Origin: Heloderma charlesbogerti
Lineage: Eukaryota; Chordata; Lepidosauria; Squamata; Helodermatidae
Assembly: GCA_026122225.1 (NCBI GenBank)
Contig: JANEZZ010000407.1
Location: 868,001 to 932,000 of the forward strand
Reading direction: 5' to 3'
DNA: 64,000 nucleotides
Below, one piece after another: positions 46,893-57,876 of this stretch. Below the pieces are notes generated by a model that was not told the DNA's origin, searched no databases, and saw nothing but the letters and a program-made list of their open reading frames with translations. The stretch's first letter is position 1. Each line of letters starts with the position of its first letter. The translations under genes and the position numbers were made by a program.

Positions 46893-47603
46893 CTCAATCC
46901 CAACTTCAGATGTTATTCCCCCCACCCCCTAGCCCACCCCCTTTAAAAAATGGTTTGGAGATTGAACATGTTAGATTTGCAAGACAATGTCCGGCAAGCG
47001 TATGGGATGCAAACAAGCAACCCGACAAAGTATCGGGGATGCACATCCATGGCAAGGGCGGGTAGAGCGAGCAAGGCAGCTGAAGGCGCCACGGGGCGCG
47101 TGTAGTTGCAGCGGTTGTCTTTGCTGGCGGTGGCGCGTGTGCGAGCGTGACGTGGAGATTCTGGCACATTCATAGTCTGTCTCCTTAAATTCTTGTCTGC
47201 AAACAAGACAATGGGGGAGGCTATTTTTTTTCAGATGTCCCTAACAAGCTGTGACCTAACTCAGGGGGCTCTCCAAAATCCTCTCGCAAAGGCAGAGGCA
47301 GCATCAGACGCCTTTTGAAGTGCCGAGCTTTCAACTTTACAAGCCCTTTGCTGTAAACAAGACTGTTCTGCAAGGAGAAAACTGCTTCCATATGTCCGAG
47401 GCAAAGCTGTGGTGGACAGATTCTTTCCTCTTGAAGCAGAATGTTTGGTTTGGCAGAGAAGCAGCTTCGCCTGCAACAAAAGTCCAGACTCCTGGGACCT
47501 GCGGAATTCCACCAGGACAGATGACTCTTGGCTGGGGATGTACAGATTTTGTTAAATCCGTTCCATGTGTGTTTCATGGATTACCAGGCGTCTTTCATTT
47601 TGT
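46893..47603 (+). other. LRRC15 intron start, CpG-containing, nothing recognised
   Basis: 47000-47160 is CpG-rich (GGCGCCACGGGGCGCGTG and GTGGCGCGTGTGCGAGCG), consistent with a promoter-associated region. No exon. Confidence 0.4.
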
Positions 47604-49036
47604 CATAGAATAGTAGGTTTGGAAGGGGCCTACAAGGCCATCGAGTCCAACCCCCTGCTCAATGCAGGAGTCCAAGTTAGAGCATCCTGACAGATGGCTG
47701 TCCAGCCTCGTCTTGAATGCTGCCAGCGTGGGAGAGCCCACTGCCTCCCTAAGTAGTTGGTTCCGTTGTCATGTTGCTTTAACAGTCAGGAAGTTTTTCC
47801 TGGTGTTCAGCCGGAATCTGGCCTCCTGTAACTTGAGCCCATTATTCTGTGTCCTGCACTCTGGGATGATCGAGAAGAGATCCTGGCCTTCCTCTCTGGG
47901 GCAACCTTTCAAGGACTTGAAGAGCCCTATCCTATCTCCCCTCAGTCTTCTCTTCTCAAGGCTAAACATGCCCAGTTCTTTCAGTCTCTCTTCATAGGGC
48001 TTTGTTTCCAGTCCCCTGATCATCTTTGTTGCCCTCCTCTGAACCCTCTCCAGTTTGTCTGCATCCTTCTTAAAATGTGGTGCCCAGAACTGGACACAGT
48101 ACTCCAGATGAGGCCTAACCAGTGCAGAGTAGAGGGGAACTAGTACTTCCCAGGATTTGGAAGCGATGCTTCTATGAATGCAGCCCAAAAGAGCATTGGC
48201 CTTTTTTGCAGCCACATCACATTGTTGGCTCATCTTCAGCTTGTGATCGACAACAATCCCAAGATCCTTCTCGCTTGTAGTGTGGTTGAGCCACGTATCC
48301 CCCATCTTGTAACTGTGCATTTCGTTTCTTTGTCCTAGGTGCAGAACTTGGCATTTATTTCTGTTAAATGTCATTCTGTTATTTTCTGCCCATCGCTCCA
48401 GCCTATCCAGATCACTTTGAATGTTGTTTCTGTCTTCCAAAGTATTAGCTATCCCATCCAATTTTGTGTCATCTGCAAATTTGATCAGCATTCCCTGCAC
48501 CTCCTCCTCCAAGTCATTAATAACAATCTTGAAGAGCCACGGGCCCCGGACTGAGCCCTGCAGTACCCCACTCCTTACCTCTCCCCAGTTTGAGAAGATC
48601 CCATTGATAAGCACTCTTGGAGTCCGATTCTGTAGCCAACTGTGGATCCACCTGATGGTTGTTTCATGTAGCCCACTTTGAGCTAGTTTGCTCATCAGGA
48701 GATCATGGGGCACTTTGTCGAAAGCTTTGCTGAAGTCGAGGTATATGATGTCTACAGCATTCCCACAGACTACAAGGGAGGTTACTTGATCAAAAAATGA
48801 GATCAGATTCGTCTGGCAGGACTTGTTTTTGACAAATCCATGTTGGCGTCAAGTCATCACTGCATTGTTTTCAAGGTGCTTACAGATGGATTGCTTTATC
48901 ATCTGTTCCAGAATTTTCCCAGGGATTTATGTCAGATTGGTCTGTAGTTCTCAGGTTCCTCCTTTTTACCCTTTTTGAAGATAGGGACATTAGCCCTCCT
49001 CCAGTCATCTGACACTTCACCCATCCTCCATGGAAA
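47604..49036 (-). mobile_element. CR1 LINE copy B (minus strand)
   Basis: Complete 3' UTR and the second half of ORF2. The 3' octamer repeat is short here (ATAGAATAG only). The 5' side is truncated at 49036 after ATCCTCCATGGAAACAGA. Same family and orientation as copy A, but with an intact 3' region. Confidence 0.92.
47769..48713 (-). pseudogene. CR1 RT C-terminal half, 314 codons
   Basis: Open from just after motif A: NRTPRVLINGIFSNWGEVRS, GVLQGSVRGPWLFKIVINDL (motif B, altered), MLIKFADDTKLDG (motif C intact), [20 protein letters not shown] and a tail ending RLNTRKNFLTVKAT. The frame upstream of 48713 is broken. Inactive. Confidence 0.88.
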
Positions 49037-51304
49037 CAGATTTTTTTTAGGGATGTATGAGAATTTTGTTCTACTTGTGCTAATGTGCACTAGCACTAAA
49101 TCACTTTTCCTCTACTATACATTAGCGCAAGTGCAACTTGGTGCAACTGTGAATTTGTGAGACCCCCACCCCCTCCAGAAAAACTGGTCTGCTGTGGATC
49201 CACAGGTTGGATTCATAGAAATCCAAACTCATTTGAATCCATGCAGATTTCTCTGATGTCCCACTCCTGACCCACTCAAAAGCCCGTCCATGACGGTGGT
49301 TGTGGAGACCTGGGGAAGGCATGTCCAGGTCAGGAAACTCCACACTCTAGGTCCAGAAGAGGAGGAGGAGGAGGAGGAGGAGAGGCTCCTCGCTGGAGCT
49401 GCATTTCCCCCCCACTCGTCTGGCCTACTGGTCCTCAGCGAGGGCTGAGCTGCCTCAGGGCAGAGAGGAGCGACTGGCGCACTGGAGGACTGCCTGCTGG
49501 GTGTTTGGGGGCCGAAGTCTGCCTGTCTCCCCCAGACATAGAGGGCAACGTCCCAGATCAGGCAGCCATGTGGAGGCCATCTGCATGCCATCCATGGCAC
49601 CAGCCACTCCATGCACCAAGCCTTTTGTGCTCCATGTGGAGCCCCACAGTCTTCTCCGAGCCACCACCTGTGCATAAAAGAAGAGTTTGCCCTGGAGCGG
49701 CCAAGTGTGCCAGACCCACACAACCACCTGCTGCATTTAAATGGTCTGTGTGTGGAGATGCTGCCACCACAGGGAGCAGCCCAAAGCTGTGGCTGCATGC
49801 TGGCTGTGCATCATCCCCAAATGAGCGGGCTGGAGCTCAAGCCCTCTATGCAGGAGCCTGGCCCCGAAAGGCAGGTCTGGGGAGGCTCAGTGCAGCAGCA
49901 AGAAGGCCTTCTGGGAGCGTCCAGAGGCAGTCCTGCCACATCCTGCAGGACACAGAGATTCGGGGGCTCCGGTTCAGCTGGCAACCGTTCTTGGTGCCCA
50001 TCTGATGAGATGCATCATGGGGAACAGGTCTTCTGGGGCAAAGGCAGGTGAGCAGCATGCAAGGGGTGGATCCTATCTCATGGCAAAGCTGAGAGGGCCC
50101 TGGGGGTTCCTCTGCTCCTCGCAAAAAGACCGTGCAGGATCCACCCCCTCCTCAACACATTTTATCCTGAACACTGACCGTGCTGGGCTTTGGGGCAGGG
50201 CACCCTCCGCTTCTGTACAGGACAGACCCATTGCCTCCCCTACTACAGTGTTGGGTGTGTGTGGCTAAGCTGGCCCTGGAAAGGGCGAGCTTCCCCCGTG
50301 CCTTCCAACCCTGCTTCTCCTTCTCCCATAGAAGCCAATTGTCTTGGCTGTGGGAGACATTCCCCAGCTATTGAGGTGGGGAAAAATGGCCCCTCCTGCC
50401 CAGTCCCAGTTGTCTGTGCGGGAAGTCACGTTGTATCTCCACCTCAGCAACGCCTTTCCAGTTGCAGCCCACCTCCCGCAGAAGAGCAGGGCTTCACCTG
50501 ACTTGGTCGGCCAACCCAGGCTGTAGTACTGATGGGCCTTTGAAGGCGCAGGAGCTGTGGAGTGAGAGCCCCCTGTGCAAAGTCCAGCACCGAGGATGCC
50601 CTTCCAGGAAGGCCCTCTCTGGCCAAGGAGCCATCACCCAGAAGGGACTCCATGCAGGGCCCTTCTGCCTGGAAGCGCCCCCTTCCAGACTGGCCTAATG
50701 CCACCCCTTGAAAGGCCTTTGCAGCTGTCCTGCCTTTCTTTCCTCGAAAACACAGGAGGGTTACAAATGGAAGACAAGGACTTTTGGACTCCCCGTAAAA
50801 TTCTGTTTGAGGCAGGGCAACTGCACAATAAAAGTCTTGCCTGGGAGCATTCGAGGGTTGCTTCCAGACATGGCTTTTATCATGCCATCAGCCTGCCTCC
50901 AACACAGAACTTTACAGGGATCCAGGCGTGCTTGTCTTCCTCATGTAACCTTCCAGTGTCTTCCTATCACTTCTTCCATCTTTTTTCTTACCTCAGAAAT
51001 TCTGTTAATGGGGAAAAGATGGAATTGCTGCACAAGGCTTTCCAATGCTGGGCACGCTCCGTCTGGAAGCGTCCCTCGGAGCCAAGCAAGGGAGAGGCCC
51101 ACCTCAGAGGGTGTTCTGGTGCCCTCTGTCTTTAGATGAAACTCAAGGTCACCCCATGGTGGGGGAGGGGTGGAAATGTTCCCACCATAGTCCGTTCTTC
51201 CTACTGGGTCTACTCATGGCCTCTTTGGGTGGCTGCTGAGCAGTGTGGCACGTTCAGGGAGGGAGCACATTAAGTGTGAACATACAAATGCCGAGTTCTG
51301 CACC
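49037..51304 (+). other. LRRC15 intron, MITE-like piece and unclassified sequence
   Basis: 49051-49270 starts AGGGATGTATGAGAATTTTG, the same opening as 21609, and may be a member of that MITE family. A GAG/GGA repeat lies at 49360-49382. The rest (49.4-51.3 kb) holds no recognised exon or repeat; long reading frames there overlap on both strands. Confidence 0.45.
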
Positions 51305-52009
51305 AAATGCCAAGTTCTGCACCTAGGAAAATGAAACCAAATGCACCAAAGCAAGAAGGATCTTGGAATTGTTGTCGATCACAAACTGAATATGAGCTAA
51401 CAATGTGATGTGGCTGCAAAAAAGGCAAATGCTATTCTGTGCTGTATTAATAGAAGTATAGCTTCCAAATCCCATGAAGTACTAGTTCCCCTCTACTCAG
51501 CACTGGTTAGGCCTCATCTGGAGTCCTGTGTCCAGTTCTGGGCACCACACTTTCAGAAGGATGCAGACAAACTGGAAAAAGTTCAGAGGAGGGCAGTGAA
51601 GATGATCAGGGGCCTGGAAACAAAGCCTTATGAGGAGAGACTGAAAGAACTGGGCATGTTTAGCCTTGAGACAAGAAGACTTGAGGGGGAGATATGATTG
51701 CACTCTTCAAGGACTTCAAAGGTTGTCACAGAGAAGAAGGCCAGGATCTCTTCTCAGTCATCCCAGAGAGCAGGACACCGAATAATGGGCTCAAGTTACA
51801 GGAAGCCAGATTCCAGCTGAACACCAGGAAAAACTTCCTTACTGTGAGAGGAATGCAACAATGGAACTGATTTCCTAGGGAGGTGGTGGGCTCTCCCACA
51901 CTGGAGGTGTTCAAGATGAGGCTGGACAGCCACCTGCCAGGGATGCTCTGATTTGGACTCCTGCATTGATGGTCTTGTAGACTCCTTGCAGCCCTACTAT
52001 TCTATGGTT
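51305..52009 (+). mobile_element. CR1 LINE copy C (plus strand)
   Basis: The 3' part of ORF2 and the 3' UTR. An open stretch at 51410-51697 reads [20 protein letters not shown] and [20 protein letters not shown]. It ends CTACTATTCTATGG, a single octamer unit. Opposite orientation to copies A and B. Confidence 0.9.
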
Positions 52010-53548
52010 TTATTAATGATGATATCGGCTTTCATGCACTGGGGTCCACTTCATCAGATGCAAGAAAGAATATGGGGGAAAACATCCCCATCCAGGTGGT
52101 CTCGACTGCACCACCCCTGGCCTCACTGTGTCCGGTAAGGACCTTCCCTCTTCCATCCAAGGGGAGCCAGACGTGTGGGGCATGATGCTTAGAGCCCTGC
52201 CTGGGTGCTGCAGTTGGCCCGGACTGTCCATTACCTCAGAGGCCAGGCATGCCCTGCTGATGGCAGCAGCAGCAGCGGTGGTGGTCCCTGCCAGCATCCT
52301 GGACTTGGGGGCCTCATCCAGAGCATGGCCTGGCCACGTGCGATTCCTGTGGCCACAAAGCCCTCTGACCACCAGCCTCACTCAGAGTTTCCAACCAGGA
52401 CCCTAACCAGTGATTATTCCATCCGCTCTGCCCTCAAGCATGCCAGGGCCTCAGCCAACACAGCTCCTCCGAGGCGGAAACACGTCGGCCTCAGGCTGTA
52501 ATGAGGAGCACATTTCAATGGGCCCCACCAAACTAAGGCAGTGAACGATTTGCACAGCAGCTCACATATTAGGAGGACCGATCCGGAAAGGGCCCTGCTC
52601 AGTTTGCCTCTCGCATCCCTCGGGACTCTGGATCGGTGGTGGTGGGGGAGCAGCTCCTCTGGCTGCCTCCCTGAATTTCCTTAGCGGGGCACAGACCCTT
52701 TCCGCCCAGGCGCTTCGTCTTCCTGCACAGCTGCTAGCCAATGTGGCCCCCAGGGAGGAAGCTGGTTCCCACCTCAGCCTACACAAGGAATGTGCTGGAG
52801 TCATAAAAGTGTGAGACAGAGAGAGGGAGAGAGGGAGGGGGGGGAGGGAGGGAGGGAGAGGGAGAGAGAGAGAGAGAGAGAGAGATGGGGCCATGACCAT
52901 GGCAGCCAGGCTCACCCTGAGCTACAAGGGCTCAGAGACCACGTGCAGAGAACTGCCATGCTGTGCCTCCCGCCACATGCGTTCATTTCTCCCCTACGGC
53001 CTCCCAGCCCCCGTTTGCACCACGCGACCAGGTCTTGCTGCTTGAGACGGTGAAGAGGGCCCAACACAATGACCCTTTGCACACTGCAAGTGCCATCAAG
53101 TAGAAATGGACAGGAAAGTTGTCAGTGGAAGGGAGAGGGAGGGGGGAAGCCCCCATGAAAAAGAGTGCTCAGTAAAGAGCGCTCAGCCACAGTTATGAGA
53201 GGGGGCAATTTGTGTGTGGGGGGGTGCGTATCTGCTCGAGAGAGATTCTGTCAAAAGCATTCACTAAACTTATGAGATGTGTTCAAAGAGCCACTTTACG
53301 CATTAATTTTTTTTAGGGATACACCTAAGAGGTTTTAAGTGCTCATCTAAAAAAGGGGTGTGTGCACGAGACAAGTCTGCGTATCACACATGTCCGCGCA
53401 TCAGAGAGCTGCAATTGGCTGCTGTGCATGCCGTGGCAAACCTGGATTCGCCCCTGCGTAATGTGTGAAATGGTCCCCAGGGGACTAATGGGACACATGG
53501 CTCATGGGCCTCCCTCTCTGTGCGCTTTGGGGGCCAAAGGCCTGCAAC
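52010..53548 (+). other. LRRC15 intron with (GA)n tract, nothing else recognised
   Basis: A GGGA/GA repeat at 52813-52885. No exon or classified repeat. Confidence 0.4.
52813..52885 (+). repeat. (GA)n / GGGA tract
   Basis: Purine-only run, first GAGAGG/GGGA units then pure GA, in the LRRC15 intron. Confidence 0.85.
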
Positions 53549-53660
53549 CTGGGTGATTCTCTCTGCAGCTCAGCCCCCATTGTCCCTGAGCATTGGCCAT
53601 GCTGGCTGGTGCTGATGGGAGTTGGAGTCCCACAACATCTAGAGGACTCCAGGTTCCTCA
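53549..53660. mobile_element. Palindromic MITE, degraded
   Basis: Contains GAGCATTGGCCATGCTGGCT and GATGGGAGTTGGAGTCCCAC, the right half of the family seen whole at 35905. The left arm is eroded. Confidence 0.6.
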
Positions 53661-54989
53661 CCCTGGTCTGCATGATCATCCATTTCATCCAGGAGAAGCG
53701 CCTGGAGTTGGGCCATCAACACTCCTAGAGCACCTTTCCCCTGAAGGGGATGTTTATGACACAGTGCCAGGTGTTGCCATCTTCTTGGTCCAGTGAAGGT
53801 TCTCCTCAGTGCCTGCACCTCCCGTCTCCCTTGACATGGCTGGGACTCCTCCGTCAAGGAGGCACTCAGGACCGCCTGGGCCTGCCCAGCCAGCCCCCTT
53901 TGGCTCCATTAAGAAGATGGGCTGAGGAGGGTACAGGTGGTTGGGCAAACTTCTCTAAACACCTTGTCCACATCTTCAGGCTGCAACAGCTGATATGGAT
54001 CCCACCAAACTGGCCCAGATGGTGCTCTGGACACCTCCTCAGGAACTGTATCGATGCTGGCATCTGGGTCAGAGCAGATATCAGCAGCTTTACCTTCAGT
54101 GTGCCCTACAAACGTGTCACAGCAGGTCTTTAAGGGTTCAAGTGGGGTCCAGATGCAATAGCCCTCCAGCACCTGACAGCACTCTGCCGGAAGGCTGTCT
54201 GAGGAGGCAAGGCAGGCCAAGGAAGAGCACCTCCCTCCCCTCCCCGCCACAGAGCAGGCGCGACAAGGGGCCCCTGCTTCACGTGCCTGGTCGTAGCTGC
54301 GGGGAGCCACCTGCATGCTAGGCTAGCCGTCATCCGGCTTGCTTCATTGCCCCAGTGCTCTAGTGACCCAGGGGCATGGTGATATCACCTCCTGGAGACC
54401 CAGTGCGAGTCCAGAACCATTCAAAGCCGCCCAGGGAAACTTCCCCTGGATTTCTGCCTCCTCGCTTGTGTTCCTTCCATCACAAGACCTCTTGAGGGCC
54501 ACCACTACACAGCAAGTGCACTAGAGAGGGGCATTCTGACCCTGACCCATAGCTGGGACTTACCCCCTCCTCCCCAGAGGTTTAGGCTCTTTCCCTGGCT
54601 AGGCTGGGCTGGGCTTGAGGACCTCCATTTCTTCCTATCCTGCCCAGTGCTGTTTTCATGAATTAATCATCCTGGCTGGGCCCAATTCTTGCCTGCCAGC
54701 CCAAAGCGGCTGGTCTGAGTGTCCCGTTTCAAAAAGCTCGGCAAGCTGGAGTCAGCAGAAGCAGCGCTCAAACAGAGGCATTAGTCCCCCTCCCCCCACC
54801 CCCACCCTGTGTGGGCAGCCTGCAGCCTGGAAGCCGGAAAGCCTGCTCAGAGGGGTGGCCAAGACAGCCAAGCTCGCTGGACAGTTGGGGTGGCAGAGGC
54901 CGCGGTTCAGCTGCCACGCCAAGAGGCCGGGATGAGGGGGCTGTGCTAGGGCTGGAAAGGGGCCGGGGGTCTCTGAAGGAAGATACGGA
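53661..54989 (+). other. LRRC15 intron, nothing recognised
   Basis: About 1.3 kb, GC-rich, with C-runs near 54787. No exon or repeat that I can support. Confidence 0.35.
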
Positions 54990-55175
54990 GACAGCCACCA
55001 GCTTGGATGGTTTCAAACAGGATTAGAGGCCTTTGTGGTTGTGACGGAGGAGGAGAGGGCATGATGTGGAGCCCCGTGGTCAGTAGCAGCAGCAGGCCAC
55101 TGAAGAGCAGTGGCTGGCAGGCAGGCAAAATAAGAGTGGGGGGGTGCTGCCTTCATGCCCTGCTTGTGGATATGG
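54990..55175 (+). mobile_element. CR1-clade (L3-like) LINE 3' fragment, degraded
   Basis: GACAGCCACCAGCTTGGATG, then TTTCAAACAGGATTAGA and TGCCCTGCTTGTGGAT correspond to the L3-like 3' region at 43840-44040. Degraded. Confidence 0.5.
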
Positions 55176-56107
55176 CCACAGTGTGTGTGTTCGTGCGCAT
55201 GTAACAAAGGCATGGAGAGAAGGCACGAAGGATGGCAATGAAGGCTAGCTCAGGGAAGTTTAGGAGTGGGGGTGGCCTTAAACCCCTCCTCAGCTTCTTT
55301 GGGGTCTGCCTTTGGAGAGGGGCTAAACTCAGAGTGCAAGGCAGGGGGTGGCCGCTGCTTTTTCCTCTGGTAGGGGCATGGCGTGGCAGGCAGAATCTCA
55401 ACAGACACAACTGTTCTGTGACACTGCCTCATGTCAATGAAATCTGCTCCACTTGATTTCTGCCTGCCATGCACCAGTTTGTGTGTTTAATTTCTGTACC
55501 ACCCAATAGCCGGAGCTCTCTGGGCGGTTCACAAAAATGGAAGGCACAGAGCCTCTGTCGGAAAAGGGAAGACCATGGCCGCTGGCCTGCCCCCTCAATG
55601 CATTTGTGGGCTGCTAGTTGCGCCCCAGCTACACCCTGGTGGGCTGCGTGTGTGTGCACGCGCATGCTAGATACAAGGCTGCAGGGAGTGCAAAAAGTAG
55701 AGATTCAAGCAGGGAAAGGGGCTGAGTGCCAACGCTTTCTTTCTGGGGTTCTTGCTTTGCTTTCCCCTTCTGGTGCAGGATGAAGCCCCCCCGCTCCCCC
55801 AAAGAGAAGGGCCTGGGGCTGCGTTGCTCTCCCGGCCAGGGATCAAGCATGGGTTAAGGCCTCCTGGTTTGGAGAAACAGCCCTGCTTTGCTGGTGCCCA
55901 GCCCCCCGCCATCCCTGCCCACTCCTTCTTGCTCTGCATCATGCCTCTGCAGGAGAACCCGGCATGCCTGAGGCTCCACGTCCCCCTGGGAGGCTCCTCC
56001 AATATGACTGTGGGAGGGAGGGGTGTCCACCCTTGGGATGCTGCCTGGGGAAGCCCGGCGGTGGCTTCTGCTGCTGCGCTTCATGCTCACTGTTTGCTTG
56101 CCTGCAG
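55176..56107 (+). other. LRRC15 intron end
   Basis: An inverted L2-like tail at 55480-55545 (GTACCACCCAATAGCCGGAG then CTCTGGGCGGTTCAC). The intron ends in CTGTTTGCTTGCCTGCAG at 56090-56107, a strong acceptor. Confidence 0.5.
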
Positions 56108-56112
56108 GCCCC

Positions 56113-57876
56113 ATGGCGCTGCGCGGCTGTGCTCCCCTCCTACTCCTGTGCGGCTGGCTCCTCGGTCTGGCTGGCGGCCAGTGCCCAGAGGGGTGCTCCT
56201 GCCCCAGGTCCACCCAGGTGGAGTGCTCCGGCCCCAGGATCACAGAGATGCCGGCCCCCTTGCCCAGCCACGCCATGATGAGCCTGCAGATCCTCAGCAC
56301 GCGCATCACGGAGCTGGGCACCGCCGCCTTCGGGAACGCCTCCATGCTCATCGCCCTGCGGATGGAGAAGAACAGCCTGGCCCACATCAGCCCCGGCGCC
56401 TTCCGCCACCTGGCCTCCCTGCGCTACCTCAGCATGTCCAGCAACAGGATCCAGGAGCTGCCTCTGGAGGCCTTCCAGGGCCTGGGCAAGCTGGAGTCGC
56501 TCCTGCTGTCGGGCAACCAGCTCGTCCGCATCCATCCAGCCCACTTCACCCCGCTGAGCAGCCTCCGGGAGCTCCAGCTCCACGGCAACAGCCTGCAGGC
56601 CATCCCGCCGGGGGCCTTCGACCAGCTGGCGGCCCTTGCCAAGCTCAACCTGGCCAAGAACCACCTCTCCCGCCTCCCGCCCCGGCTCTTCGCACAGCTG
56701 TGCCACCTCCAGGTGCTGCGGCTGTACGAGAACCGGCTCACCGAGGTGCCGCCCGGAGCCTTCGACACCCTCTCCGAGCTGCAGGAACTGGGCCTGCACC
56801 AGAACCAGATCCGCTGGCTCCCGGCCGGGCTCTTCTCAGCCAACCGCAGGCTGCAGAAGCTGTACCTCTCCAACAACGGCATGGAGGCTCTGCCGGAAGG
56901 CCTCCTGCTCGACCTGCCTGAGCTCTCTCGGCTGTCCCTCTTTGGGAACGCCCTGCAGGAGCTGCGCCCTGGCACCTTTGGGCCCATGCCCATGCTGAGG
57001 GAACTGTGGCTCTATGACAACCAGCTGGCCACCGTGCCCGACCGGGTCTTTGGCAATCTGACGGAGCTGCAGCTCCTCGTCCTGAGCAGGAACCAGCTGC
57101 ACTCCGTCTCTCCCTCGGCCTTGGCTGGGCTGGCGGAGCTCCTGGAGATCTCCCTGCACACCAACGAGCTCCGCACCCTGGACGGGGAGACCTTCCACGG
57201 CCTTGCCAAGCTGCAGAACGTCTCCTTGCAGAACAACCGGCTCAGTGCCTTGCCGGTGGGCCTCTTCCAGAAGACGCCCAGCCTGGTGACTGTCCAGCTG
57301 CAGAACAATTCCCTGGAGAGCCTCCCTGCAGGCCTCCTCAACCACCTGCCCCACCTGCACGAGGTCAGCCTGCACGACAACCCCTGGCGCTGCGACGCCA
57401 GGCTCCTGGCGCTGAAGAGGTGGCTGCAGGAGAACCGGGCCCGCCTGGGCAGCAGCCGGCCCCTGTGCACCCTGCCTCTGGCAGTGCAGGGGCAGCCCAT
57501 CATGGAGCTGGACGATGGGCAGCTGGGCTTGGAGGCTCCGGAGGCCACTGATGGGCCGATGGCCACCTCCGGCCAGACGGAGCTCCCTGCCCAGGACCAG
57601 CGCCCAGGGACGCTGCTGCCCACGCGTGGCCAGCACCCCCCTCTGGACAACGAGCCCGGCAGTGCAGAGCCCACGCAGGAATTCCCGGGGGCAGCCACCG
57701 ACCTTCTGGACCCTGGAACTGGCCACGCAGAGGGGGGGATCTGGGGCCTGACGCGCACCCAGACCGGGGTAGTGGTCACCTGCATTGTGGTGGGCTGTGC
57801 CTTGCTGCTCCTGGCCCTGGTCGCGCTGGCCCTCTACGGCCACCGGAGGAGGAGCCCAGCTCACCGCAAAGCATAA
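56113..57876 (+). CDS. LRRC15: LRRC15, leucine-rich-repeat membrane glycoprotein
   Basis: 587 codons, single exon. In order: signal peptide (about 1-22, CAPLLLLCGWLLGLAGG), LRRNT cysteine cap (CPEGCSCPRSTQVEC), about fifteen 24-residue LRRs of the LxxLxLxxNxLxxLPxGxF type, LRRCT cap from DNPWRCD (about 422), a Pro/Thr/Gly-rich stalk (about 480-548), one membrane helix (about 550-576) and a short basic tail (HRRRSPAHRKA). Human LRRC15 is 581 residues with the same plan; blocks such as MSLQIL, LIALR-EKN, LRELWLYDN and SLQNNRL are shared. It acts at the cell surface in matrix adhesion. The ATG at 56113 follows the splice acceptor directly; the reading frame runs further 5', but that part lies in the intron. 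Confidence 0.95.
   Translation: MALRGCAPLLLLCGWLLGLAGGQCPEGCSCPRSTQVECSGPRITEMPAPLPSHAMMSLQILSTRITELGTAAFGNASMLIALRMEKNSLAHISPGAFRHLASLRYLSMSSNRIQELPLEAFQGLGKLESLLLSGNQLVRIHPAHFTPLSSLRELQLHGNSLQAIPPGAFDQLAALAKLNLAKNHLSRLPPRLFAQLCHLQVLRLYENRLTEVPPGAFDTLSELQELGLHQNQIRWLPAGLFSANRRLQKLYLSNNGMEALPEGLLLDLPELSRLSLFGNALQELRPGTFGPMPMLRELWLYDNQLATVPDRVFGNLTELQLLVLSRNQLHSVSPSALAGLAELLEISLHTNELRTLDGETFHGLAKLQNVSLQNNRLSALPVGLFQKTPSLVTVQLQNNSLESLPAGLLNHLPHLHEVSLHDNPWRCDARLLALKRWLQENRARLGSSRPLCTLPLAVQGQPIMELDDGQLGLEAPEATDGPMATSGQTELPAQDQRPGTLLPTRGQHPPLDNEPGSAEPTQEFPGAATDLLDPGTGHAEGGIWGLTRTQTGVVVTCIVVGCALLLLALVALALYGHRRRSPAHRKA

Noticed and set aside
56023..56112. Upstream extension of the LRRC15 frame
   Set aside because: It begins at a GTG and crosses the strong acceptor at 56107. 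The ATG at 56113 gives a proper signal peptide.
55752..56921. 389-codon plus-strand frame overlapping the start of LRRC15
   Set aside because: A shifted frame of the LRRC15 exon with Pro/His/Ala-rich composition; the LRR frame explains the region.
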